NCBI GenBank assembly: GCA_007122565.1
Contig: SKTJ01000274.1
Span: forward strand, 1 to 6,538
Length of the DNA: 6,538 nt
Source: Syntrophomonadaceae bacterium
Lineage (GTDB): Bacteria; Bacillota; Dethiobacteria; DTU022; UBA8154
Reading direction: 5' to 3'
The translations under genes and the position numbers were made by a program. The notes under the pieces were generated by a model. That model saw only the letters and a program-made list of their open reading frames with translations. It was not told the origin of the DNA and made no database searches. This document shows positions 1 through 6,170 of the stretch, piece by piece. Position 1 is the first letter of the stretch. The number at the start of each line of letters is the position of its first letter.

Positions 1-10
1 GAGAAAAAGG

Positions 11-3000
11 TTATTTAGGTACAGACCTGGCATGCTGTCTCCTGGTGTTCATCCGTTCTCTCAGGGCTTCCATCATACTGTAGATGACGGGGATGACGAT
101 GAGGGTGAGCAGGGTGGAAAAGAGCAGGCCACCGATCACTACCGTGGCCATGGGAGTGCGCATCTCTGCCCCGCTGCCGAAACCGAGGCTTAAGGGGAAC
201 ATGGCCAGTACGGTACTTAAGATTGTCATCAGGATCGGCCTCAGCCGCACGGGACCGGCTTTTAGAATGGCGCTTGTTGAATCCATACCTTTTTCGCGCA
301 GCTTGTTGATATAGTCCACTAGCACAATACCGTTGTTTACCACGATCCCCGATAGCATGATGATGCCGATGAAAGCAGGGACGTTAAGGGAGCGGCCTGT
401 TAAAACGAGGCTTAAAACCACCCCGGTAAAGGTCTGGGGCAGAGTAAACATAATGATTAAGGGGTGGGCCAGAGATTCAAACTGGGCTGCCATAATCATG
501 TAAACGAGGACAATGGCCAAAAGAAGTGCCACAGCCAGGTCAGTGAATGATTCCTGCATTTGCAGGTAGTCCCCTTCATAATCCACGTAGTAGCCTTCAG
601 GCAACTGCATGGATTCCATACTGCTTATAATATCCGCCATAACCTCGCCTTGGGTCCTGCCCACAAGGTGGGCCTCCACGCTGGCAGTGCGGGCCTGGTT
701 TACCCGCTGAATGGATACGGGCCCTTCATCTTCCATAAATGTAGTGATCTCCTGCAACATCACACGGTAGCCGTAGGGAGAGTTAAGCGGTATGCCCCCC
801 AGGGAAGATGCGGAGGCGGAGTACTTTTTCGGAAAAATTACCCGGGTATCAAGTTCTGTGCTGCCCGTTCTGTAGCGGGTAGCCACGATCCCCTGGCCGG
901 CGGCTCTTAAGGTGTTTGCAACCTGGGGAAAGCTTAAGCCGTGGTCGGCAGCAACCTGTTTGTTTACAAAAGCTTGCAGCTCCGGCCGTCCATCCTGGAA
1001 GGATGTTTCCACCTCTCTGGTCCCGGGGACTGCTTCAATCAGAGAGGCCATCTGGTCTGTCAATCTTTCCAACTCGGCCAGGTCAGCGCCGCGCACCGCG
1101 ATGCTAATGGGGGCACCTCCCATGCCTGGGGCTCCCATCATGCCTCCGGTTCGTACGGAAAACTCGGCACCGGCAATTTGCCTGAAGCGGATGCGCAGCT
1201 CTTCTGCAACTTCCTGGTCGCTGCGCTCTCTTTCTCCGTGGTCTGTCAAGGTTATTTCCATGCTGGCCCGGTGACTTGATCCTCCGGAGCCAAAATCCAT
1301 TCCCATTCCGCCACCTCCCCCGATGGAGAGGTTGACAGAATCCACTTCAGGAAGCTGTTGGATCATTTCCTTGGCCCGTAGGGCAACGTCCCCTGTGCTG
1401 TCCAGATCCGCCCCCCGGGGCAGCTCCACCCGAACATTCACAATGCCCTCGTCCATCTCCGGCAAAAACTCCATCCCGACCAGGGGGATCAGGGCAAAAG
1501 AAGCGAGGAAGCTGATCACGAAGATTGCAAGGACAGTCTTACGTCTTTGCAGCGCTTTGCGCAGCAGTTTGCCATAATAGTTTTCCAGGCGTATATAGTA
1601 TTTATTGAAGCCTTCCGTAAGGCGGTAAACAGGTCCTGGCTTTGCTCCGCTGTCCTCGCCTGGCTCCTCATCTTCTTTTTCTAATTGTTTAACGGCCACT
1701 TTTTGAAACAGCCGTGAGGATAGGAGGGGCACAACCGTTAAAGCAATGAGCAGGGAGGCCAGTAGAGCGAAGCTGACGGTAATGGCCAAATCTTTAAATA
1801 TCTCCGAGGCAAATCCCTGTATAAAAACCACAGGCAAAAAGACAATGACGGTTGTCAGGGTGGCGGCAGTAATAGCTCCTGATACCTGAGTGGCACCAGA
1901 GCGGGATGCCTCTGCAAGTTTATATCCTTCCTGACGGAAGCGGAAGATGTTTTCCAGCACAACAATGGAATTGTCCACCATAATGCCGAGCCCCAGGGCC
2001 AGGCCTCCGAGGGAGATAATATTCAGGCTGATGCCGTAGAAGTACATGAGGGTAAAGGTGGCCATCAGGGAGATGGGTATGGCTATGGAAACCACCAGGG
2101 TGCTGCGGAAGTTTCTTAAAAACAAGAGCAGGATAAAAATAGCCAGGACTGCTCCCACAGCGCCTGTTCTAAAGACATCAACGATGGATTCAGTAATAAA
2201 ATCTGCCTGGTCCATCACTTTATGCACATAGACACCTTCGGGCAGGGCTTTTTCAATACTGGCCATGGCATTCCAGATATTGCGGGAGACCTGCACTGTG
2301 TTTGCGTCAGCCTGTTTCTGGATCTGGATGCCGATACTGGTTTCGTTGTTAAAGAGGTTTATCTGCGTGGCCTCGGGGAAGGCCAACTCCACCTTGGCTA
2401 CGTCTCTTAAGAGGATCGTTTCATTGGGGCTGGCAGTAAGAATGAGGTTGCGCATTTCTTCGAGGCTTAAGAATTCTCCAATGGCCCGCAGATGGCGCTG
2501 CTCCGAGCCGCCCCCCACCGTCCCGGCGGCAACATTATAGTTTTGCCGTCCCAGAGTGCCGGTGACCGTATCGAGAGAGATGTCATAATGGGCGAGGGCT
2601 TCCGGATCAAGCATTACCTCCACTTCCTGCTGGCGGCCACCGATAATGCTTACGGTGGCAACACCGCTGAGCCGTTCGAGGCGGGGTTCCACTATATCCT
2701 CAGCGAGGCGGCGCAGTTCCCAGTCTTCCCGGTTCCCGGACAGGGAAAGGTAAACAACGGGCATCATGGAAGGGTCTGCTTTTACCACCATGGGATCGCC
2801 TGCTCCGTCGGGCAGAAAGCCCCTGACTATATCAAGATTGTCCCGCAAATCCTGGACAGCATAATCCAGGGCTGTGCCCCAGCCAAATTCCAGTAAAATC
2901 AGGGACTGTCCCGGGGAAGAAGTTGAAGTGATGTTCTCCAGCCCCTGCACAGTGGCCAGGGCCCCTTCCAGGGGACGGGTCACCAGGGTCTCCACTTCCT

Positions 3001-3169
3001 GGGGTGCGGCCCCGTCGTAACTGGTGATCACGGCAGCGATGGGGAACTCAAAATCGGGGAAAAGATCGAGGGGCAGGCCTATAAAAGAGATGGTCCCTAA
3101 CAGGACCACGATACAAACCACCATTAGAACCGTTACCGGACGTTTAAGGGAAATGGTAGGGAGGTTCAT
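11..3169 (-). CDS. RND-family efflux transporter permease (AcrB/HAE-like), complete
   Basis: This 1052-residue protein has the usual length and layout of a proton-driven RND exporter of the cytoplasmic membrane, which moves substrates captured from the membrane or extracytoplasmic side. A first membrane segment (about 12-32) is followed by a large porter loop, then TM2-TM6 (about 335-484), a charged cytosolic linker (490-515), TM7 (543-563), a second porter loop, and TM8-TM12 (876-1029). TM4 carries VDN (398-400) where AcrB has VDD, TM10 carries NN (945-946) where AcrB has KN, and RLRPILMT (975-982) matches the conserved TM11 start. Gly/Met-rich stretches lie at 616-631 and 675-686. The ATG overlaps the adaptor stop codon (ATGA), with GGTGGTGA about 6 bases upstream, so translation is probably coupled. 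The family is clear. The substrate is unknown: the VDN motif and adaptor favour the drug/hydrophobe (HAE) type over heavy-metal pumps. Confidence 0.96.
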   Translation of the reverse strand: MNLPTISLKRPVTVLMVVCIVVLLGTISFIGLPLDLFPDFEFPIAAVITSYDGAAPQEVETLVTRPLEGALATVQGLENITSTSSPGQSLILLEFGWGTALDYAVQDLRDNLDIVRGFLPDGAGDPMVVKADPSMMPVVYLSLSGNREDWELRRLAEDIVEPRLERLSGVATVSIIGGRQQEVEVMLDPEALAHYDISLDTVTGTLGRQNYNVAAGTVGGGSEQRHLRAIGEFLSLEEMRNLILTASPNETILLRDVAKVELAFPEATQINLFNNETSIGIQIQKQADANTVQVSRNIWNAMASIEKALPEGVYVHKVMDQADFITESIVDVFRTGAVGAVLAIFILLLFLRNFRSTLVVSIAIPISLMATFTLMYFYGISLNIISLGGLALGLGIMVDNSIVVLENIFRFRQEGYKLAEASRSGATQVSGAITAATLTTVIVFLPVVFIQGFASEIFKDLAITVSFALLASLLIALTVVPLLSSRLFQKVAVKQLEKEDEEPGEDSGAKPGPVYRLTEGFNKYYIRLENYYGKLLRKALQRRKTVLAIFVISFLASFALIPLVGMEFLPEMDEGIVNVRVELPRGADLDSTGDVALRAKEMIQQLPEVDSVNLSIGGGGGMGMDFGSGGSSHRASMEITLTDHGERERSDQEVAEELRIRFRQIAGAEFSVRTGGMMGAPGMGGAPISIAVRGADLAELERLTDQMASLIEAVPGTREVETSFQDGRPELQAFVNKQVAADHGLSFPQVANTLRAAGQGIVATRYRTGSTELDTRVIFPKKYSASASSLGGIPLNSPYGYRVMLQEITTFMEDEGPVSIQRVNQARTASVEAHLVGRTQGEVMADIISSMESMQLPEGYYVDYEGDYLQMQESFTDLAVALLLAIVLVYMIMAAQFESLAHPLIIMFTLPQTFTGVVLSLVLTGRSLNVPAFIGIIMLSGIVVNNGIVLVDYINKLREKGMDSTSAILKAGPVRLRPILMTILSTVLAMFPLSLGFGSGAEMRTPMATVVIGGLLFSTLLTLIVIPVIYSMMEALRERMNTRRQHARSVPK

Positions 3170-4407
3170 CTTATTTCACCACCCACAATTTCAACAAGCC
3201 GCCCGTCATGTAAAAACTGCTGTCCCGCCACAACAAGTTGTTCTCCTTCGGACAGTCCTTCCAATATTTCCACAGCTTCTTCATTGCTTATACCGGTTTC
3301 CACTATTCTTTCCCGGGCTATTCCATCTTCCACCACAAATACCCTGGACGTGTCGTTATCCTTCAAAATAGCGCCGGAAGGTACAGCAAGGACTTGTTCT
3401 ACCCTTTCTGCCAGCACCCGCAATACAGCCTGTTGCCCGATGCGTACATGGGTGTCTGCCTCAAAATAGGCTTTGGCCGGGTATGATCTTGTGCCTTGCA
3501 GGGGCGAGAGGTCAATAACTTCCACGGTGCCCTCATACTGTCTCCCTGTCCCCGGCATTTCAATCAAGGCAGTTGTCCCTTCCTGTATTTCTGTCAGCAG
3601 TCTTTCTGTTAGATTCATCTCCACGTATGTTTTGCTAAAATCTACCAGGCTGACAAGGGGTGTGCCGGGATTTACTTCCTGACCGATCTTGGCAATGACA
3701 GAGGTAACTGTACCCTGAATGGGAGCTACCAAGAGGGATTTTTCAAAGTTAAGGCGGGTTGATGCCAGGGCTGCGCGGGCGCTTTCCAGCTGTGCTTCCA
3801 GCATGGCCAGTTCCCGTACCTGAGATTCCTTTTCCCTGGCCAAACTAGCCTGAGCGGTTTCGTAGGCCATCGTCACCACTGCATAGCGGGATTGAAGCTG
3901 CTCCAGCTCTTCCTGGGAAACGGCACCGATCTCATAGAGGGCTGTTACTCTTTCCAGACTTTTCTGTATATTTTCATATTCTAAAGCTGCTTCTGTAGCC
4001 CTGTTTTCTGCTTGTGTTAATTTTTGCGGCAGCCCGATGTTTTTCGATATGTAATAGTTTTGTTCCATCTGCTCCATCTCCGCTTCCGTGCGGCGCAGTT
4101 GGGCGTGCAGTTCTTCGTTATCCAGACGTAACAGGATTTCCCCCTTTTCCACCTGGGTACCCACAGTAACTTCTATTTCTTTCACCTTACCGCCCAGTTG
4201 GGAAGCAACGCTCACATTTCCGTCAGAGTCCACGGTTCCGCTTTGCTCCACATATCTTTCAATGGTTGTTCTTCCCACTTCCATTACTGAAACGGAAATA
4301 GTATCTTCGAGCGCGGCGTCAGATCCGTCAACGGGACTCCCGCAGCCCGCTGCAGCCAGTAATACCAGCAGCAGGGCAGCCACCCCCAATATTTTGCTAT
4401 TCTTCAA
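3166..4407 (-). CDS. RND efflux adaptor (membrane-fusion protein), predicted lipoprotein
   Basis: This 413-residue protein is the extracytoplasmic adaptor for the transporter encoded directly after it. The N-terminus is a lipoprotein signal: a short basic start, a hydrophobic run (about 6-20) and a lipobox A-A-G-C ending at Cys22, so the mature protein is probably lipid-anchored. Then come a first lipoyl half (about 65-96), an alpha-helical hairpin (about 98-222) with a Gly-Pro break near 125-127 and a turn at GAVS (161-164), the second lipoyl half (about 225-255), a beta-barrel domain (about 260-335) and a membrane-proximal domain (340-408). R153, L157 and S164 fit the R-x3-L-x6-S tip motif of TolC-docking adaptors. 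The start is TTG at 4407: AGGAGG lies 6 bases upstream, and starting there gives a complete lipoprotein signal. The gene overlaps the transporter by 4 bases. Family membership is secure; the outer partner is not encoded here. Confidence 0.95.
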   Translation of the reverse strand: MKNSKILGVAALLLVLLAAAGCGSPVDGSDAALEDTISVSVMEVGRTTIERYVEQSGTVDSDGNVSVASQLGGKVKEIEVTVGTQVEKGEILLRLDNEELHAQLRRTEAEMEQMEQNYYISKNIGLPQKLTQAENRATEAALEYENIQKSLERVTALYEIGAVSQEELEQLQSRYAVVTMAYETAQASLAREKESQVRELAMLEAQLESARAALASTRLNFEKSLLVAPIQGTVTSVIAKIGQEVNPGTPLVSLVDFSKTYVEMNLTERLLTEIQEGTTALIEMPGTGRQYEGTVEVIDLSPLQGTRSYPAKAYFEADTHVRIGQQAVLRVLAERVEQVLAVPSGAILKDNDTSRVFVVEDGIARERIVETGISNEEAVEILEGLSEGEQLVVAGQQFLHDGRLVEIVGGEIR

Positions 4408-4413
4408 GTTTTG

Positions 4414-4419
4414 CCTCCT
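4414..4419 (-). promoter_or_regulatory. Ribosome binding site fixing the TTG start of the adaptor gene
   Basis: On the minus strand AGGAGG is followed by 6 bases (CAAAAC) and then TTG. The perfect anti-SD match at ideal spacing, together with the lipoprotein signal that begins at this codon, supports TTG at 4407 over any internal start. Confidence 0.85.
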
Positions 4420-4439
4420 CTGTCAAACCTGCCATCAGG

Positions 4440-4451
4440 CTGATCTATCAG
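4440..4451. repeat. 12-bp inverted repeat (CTGAT-CT-ATCAG) in the efflux leader
   Basis: Perfect 5-bp arms flank a 2-base centre. The site lies about 16-27 bases downstream of the proposed -10 box, around or just after the expected start point. That is a common place for a repressor half-site pair. The loop is too short for a stable RNA hairpin, so a DNA-binding site is the likelier reading if it is functional. A short element like this can also occur by chance. Confidence 0.35.
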
Positions 4452-4466
4452 TTCTAGCTTTAAAAA

Positions 4467-4495
4467 ATACTAACACACAGGGGTACCCTTGTAAA
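4467..4495 (-). promoter_or_regulatory. Candidate sigma-A type promoter of the efflux operon
   Basis: Reading the minus strand, a -35 box TTTACA (4490-4495, five of six consensus bases) is separated by exactly 17 bases from a -10 box TAGTAT (4467-4472, four of six). Transcription would start near 4460, leaving a leader of about 50 bases that includes the AGGAGG site. This is the best promoter match seen on the minus strand of the divergent region. It is a consensus match only; no start site is known. Confidence 0.6.
4477..4492. promoter_or_regulatory. Candidate operator: 16-bp near-palindrome inside the efflux promoter
   Basis: ACAGGGGTACCCTTGT pairs in seven of its eight half-site positions around a perfect GGGTACCC core (4481-4488); the only mismatch is 4480/4489. 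It fills most of the spacer between the proposed -35 and -10 boxes and overlaps the -35. A bound dimeric repressor (TetR, MarR or similar) would block polymerase. The 17-base spacer argues against a MerR-type activator, which normally acts on 19-20 base spacers. No regulator gene lies in the window. Confidence 0.45.
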
Positions 4496-4571
4496 CAGGT
4501 TTATCCTCCCTGAAATTACTATGAAAACACAAGCAGAATATTACTTACATGCCATAATATGACGCAGCGAA

Positions 4572-4595
4572 AAATCCTGCCGGTAAAAAGGATTT
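4572..4595. repeat. Inverted repeat AAATCCT-N10-AGGATTT upstream of the plus-strand operon
   Basis: Perfect 7-bp arms (4572-4578 and 4589-4595) are separated by 10 bases. The repeat ends immediately before the candidate -35 region of the plus-strand genes, and its half-site centres are 17 bases apart, a distance that a dimeric regulator could span. It has no T-tract, so it is not a terminator for either flanking operon. Function is inferred only from position. Confidence 0.35.
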
Positions 4596-4598
4596 AGA

Positions 4599-4626
4599 TT
4601 GATAATTGCGAACTATATTTTATAGG
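4599..4626 (+). promoter_or_regulatory. Weak candidate promoter of the miniprotein-HD-GNAT operon
   Basis: TTGATA (4599-4604) lies 16 bases before TATAGG (4621-4626). An alternative -10, TATATT (4614-4619), is closer to consensus but lacks a good -35 at 17 bases. Either would give a short leader of roughly 14-21 bases ahead of the ATG at 4647. The AT-rich stretch is the only plausible promoter region close to the gene, but the exact boxes are uncertain. Confidence 0.35.
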
Positions 4627-4646
4627 TATGAAGCGGAGGAACTGTG

Positions 4647-4802
4647 ATGAATAATGAATTTTATGTGGGCTGGGGAACGTTGGCGTTAATTAATGCCGGT
4701 CTGGCCCAAGGTAAAAACAGGTCCGGGTTAAACTGGTTTCTTTTGTCTTTGCTATTGGGGCCGCTTGCTACATTTATCCTTGTTATCTCGGATAAACATT
4801 AG
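4647..4802 (+). CDS. 51-residue putative membrane miniprotein
   Basis: This short gene has ATG at 4647, GGAGGA (4635-4640) 6 bases upstream, and a TAG stop. The product has a first hydrophobic stretch (about residues 7-19), a short polar turn with Gln-Gly-Lys-Asn-Arg-Ser-Gly (21-27), and a second hydrophobic segment (about 30-48) containing Leu-Gly-Pro-Leu-Ala, ending in a polar tail Asp-Lys-His. The layout suggests a hairpin or single-span membrane peptide. From memory, small uncharacterised bacterial proteins with a Lys-x-Arg-Ser-Gly turn, Trp-Phe and a Gly-Pro-containing helix are common; some carry an unfounded 'antitermination NusB' label. The stop is 46 bases before the next gene, in the same direction, so co-transcription is likely. 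Function is unknown. Confidence 0.8.
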   Translation: MNNEFYVGWGTLALINAGLAQGKNRSGLNWFLLSLLLGPLATFILVISDKH

Positions 4803-4836
4803 GGAAGCAGAAGATATATTACTACAGCGCAGATTG

Positions 4837-4841
4837 GGAGG
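4837..4841 (+). promoter_or_regulatory. Ribosome binding site deciding the HD-protein start
   Basis: GGAGG, within the longer GGGAGGAG, lies 7 bases before the ATG at 4849. An upstream in-frame TTG at 4765 sits inside the miniprotein gene and has no such site. This argues for the 191-residue product. Confidence 0.8.
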
Positions 4842-4848
4842 AGAAAGA

Positions 4849-5424
4849 ATGAACGAAATGTGTGAAAAACTGTTTAATGATGCCGCCCCGTACTTGACCG
4901 TAAGATACAACCAGGAACATACGGAAATAGCTTTTGCGTTTGCCAAAGAACTTCAGGAAATCCTGGGTGGCAGAAAAGAAATCATTTTCCCGGCAATCAT
5001 CTTACACGATGTTGGCTGGAGTGCCATAGCGGAAGAGCTGCACCTAAAGGCATTCGGCCCGAATTCAGACCCGGAACTTAATCGTATTCATGAAATTAAA
5101 GGGGCAAAAATTGCAGCCTTGATTCTGCTTGATATATCTTCTTTAAGCCAGGCAGACAAGGAAGAAATATGCCGTATCATTGAAAGCCACGATTCCGGTA
5201 AAAACCCGATTACTCTGGAAGAGAAAATTGTAAAAGACGCGGATAAGCTGTTCCGTTTCTCCCCAAGAGGATTTTCCATTGATGCGCAGCGCTTTAATGT
5301 GGATTCCAAGGAATACTGGAATAAGTTAAATGAGTTCAGGAAAGATTGGTTTTTTACAGAACCGGCAAAAACGATTGCGGAGAGGCAACTGGTTAAAGTT
5401 GAACAAGAAGTAATAGGAAATTGA
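4849..5424 (+). CDS. HD-domain metal-dependent phosphohydrolase
   Basis: This 191-residue soluble protein belongs to the HD superfamily, whose members hydrolyse phosphoester bonds in nucleotides or related compounds using His/Asp-bound metal. The sequence shows the signature: His24 in the first helix (EHTEIA), the His53-Asp54 pair in ILHDVGW, and Asp130 or Asp132 in VKDADKL. His81 (HEIKGAKIA) and His114 (IIESHD) are placed like the extra ligands of two-metal HD enzymes. No second catalytic, GYP or nucleotide-binding domain is present, so the whole protein is essentially one HD domain with a charged C-terminal tail. It follows the miniprotein by 46 bases and precedes the GNAT gene by 26 bases, suggesting one transcript. 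The substrate cannot be predicted; stand-alone HD proteins of this size include nucleotidases and many uncharacterised enzymes. Confidence 0.9.
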   Translation: MNEMCEKLFNDAAPYLTVRYNQEHTEIAFAFAKELQEILGGRKEIIFPAIILHDVGWSAIAEELHLKAFGPNSDPELNRIHEIKGAKIAALILLDISSLSQADKEEICRIIESHDSGKNPITLEEKIVKDADKLFRFSPRGFSIDAQRFNVDSKEYWNKLNEFRKDWFFTEPAKTIAERQLVKVEQEVIGN

Positions 5425-5434
5425 CCCTGCAAAC

Positions 5435-5440
5435 GGAGGT
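5435..5440 (+). promoter_or_regulatory. Ribosome binding site for the TTG-started GNAT gene
   Basis: GGAGGT lies 10 bases before TTG at 5451, slightly longer than ideal spacing. A stop codon (TAA, 5448-5450) immediately precedes the TTG in frame, so no earlier start is possible. The next ATG (5466) would be 25 bases from the site and would cut into the first beta strand. Confidence 0.75.
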
Positions 5441-5450
5441 AATCAAATAA

Positions 5451-5927
5451 TTGATCTTCAAAGAGATGTCTGCTGATGAAGTAAGCCGGATTGCAGAGCT
5501 TTATCAGGACCTGGCAAATTATATCCGGGAAGAAACGGGGGACGACTATTTCGATTTTGATGCCGTCCCCGTAGCGGAAATAGAAAAGAGGCTTGCGTCG
5601 GGTCTGGCAGAAGATGCAAAACAGGTTTTCGTTGCCGTTGATGGTGGGGAAGTTGTCGGTTTTATTGCCGGAGAGGTAATCGATTGCTTTTTGCCTTTCT
5701 CCCGTGTGAACAAGACCGGCTATATTGGGGCGGCATACATAATCCCTTCCCACAGGAGGAAAGGTATAGCCGGCCATCTGGAAAAAATGATGCAGGATTT
5801 CTTTAAAGAACTGGGACTGAAGTACGCAGAGCTTAATGTCCTTTCCCTGAATTATGCTGGAAAGAGCAGTTGGGAAAGAATGGGTTATTCAACATTCAGG
5901 GAGCAAATGCGAAAAAAATTGGAATAA
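5451..5927 (+). CDS. GNAT-family N-acetyltransferase
   Basis: This 158-residue protein has the length and layout of a single GNAT domain, which transfers an acetyl group from acetyl-CoA to an amine. An N-terminal beta-alpha unit (1-25) precedes a variable acidic region (28-50). Beta strands follow at about 58-64 and 67-76, then strand 4 (about 89-98). The acetyl-CoA pyrophosphate loop R102-R-K-G105-I-A107-G fits the R/Q-x-x-G-x-G/A motif A. Asn134, Ala136 and WERMGY (141-146) match the conserved C-terminal motif B. TTG is the first possible codon of the frame. The gene probably forms an operon with the HD enzyme 26 bases upstream. No intrinsic terminator with a good U-tract directly follows. 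Substrate (small molecule, peptide or protein N-terminus) is unknown; the family call is firm. Confidence 0.92.
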   Translation: MIFKEMSADEVSRIAELYQDLANYIREETGDDYFDFDAVPVAEIEKRLASGLAEDAKQVFVAVDGGEVVGFIAGEVIDCFLPFSRVNKTGYIGAAYIIPSHRRKGIAGHLEKMMQDFFKELGLKYAELNVLSLNYAGKSSWERMGYSTFREQMRKKLE

Positions 5928-6170
5928 AAAACACTCCGAAACCTAGTACCGCTACCCTTCTTACCCTTAATCTCTTAATTATTACTTTCGCTCCAAGTAA
6001 GTTCAATGCATATTTCATTTTGCAGGCCAGAAAAGTCAGTGACAGCTCAGCAGTAACTATTTTCGGGACAGATCCCTTTTGGGATATAAAAAAGAGGGAA
6101 ACAGCCATAAGCTGTTCCCCCCTGTTTTATCCCGGTTTACTCCTTAGCTTTTTGCAGTTAAGGTATGCTG
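5928..6170. other. Convergent intergenic gap
   Basis: Between the GNAT stop and the FMN-binding gene stop there are 243 bases. The only clear element is the minus-strand terminator at 6085-6120. A small ATCCC-TTTT-GGGAT stem (6072-6085) abuts it, and a weak TTACTT-N7-AAGTAA stem (5982-6000) has no T-tract. Open frames crossing the gap have no ribosome site and run through the terminator, so they are not called. Confidence 0.6.
6085..6120 (-). terminator. Rho-independent terminator of the FMN-binding gene
   Basis: On the minus strand GGGGAACAGC, a 5-base loop (TTATG) and GCTGTTTCCC form a 10-bp stem (6096-6105 with 6111-6120), with one G-U pair at 6099/6117. It is followed directly by TCTTTTTTAT. 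It lies 51 bases past the stop of the FMN-binding gene. On the plus strand the same pair becomes an A-C mismatch and the trailing run is only TGTTTT, so it would be at best a weak terminator for the convergent GNAT operon. Confidence 0.85.

Noticed and set aside
189..2471. Six copies of the palindrome CTTAAG (189, 216, 906, 933, 2406, 2466), all inside the RND gene and none elsewhere in the window.
   Set aside because: More than chance would give in 3.2 kb, but each one is a codon ending in C followed by Leu TTA and Ser/Arg AGN in the reading frame. Codon preference explains it better than a binding or restriction site.
560..2896. Several plus-strand frames of 60-134 codons opposite the RND gene.
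   Set aside because: They are antisense shadows of a conserved complete transporter gene, with no domains or ribosome sites.
4628..4654. An 8-codon frame (ATG...TAA) overlapping the miniprotein start, resembling a leader peptide.
   Set aside because: No ribosome site precedes it, it has no regulatory codon run and no attenuator hairpin follows; it may even start upstream of or at the transcript end.
4765..4848. An upstream in-frame TTG that would lengthen the HD protein by 28 residues.
   Set aside because: It lies within the miniprotein gene and has no ribosome site, while the ATG at 4849 has GGGAGGAG at good spacing.
5088..5777. A 229-codon minus-strand open frame antisense to the HD and GNAT genes.
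   Set aside because: It spans two plus-strand genes that have ribosome sites and family motifs, and its own product has no recognisable domain.
5982..6000. Stem TTACTT-N7-AAGTAA after the GNAT gene as a plus-strand terminator.
   Set aside because: The stem is short and AT-rich and no T-run follows on either strand.
5896..6108. A 70-codon hydrophobic minus-strand frame in the convergent gap.
   Set aside because: It begins within the terminator hairpin of the FMN-binding gene, lacks a ribosome site and overlaps the end of the GNAT gene.
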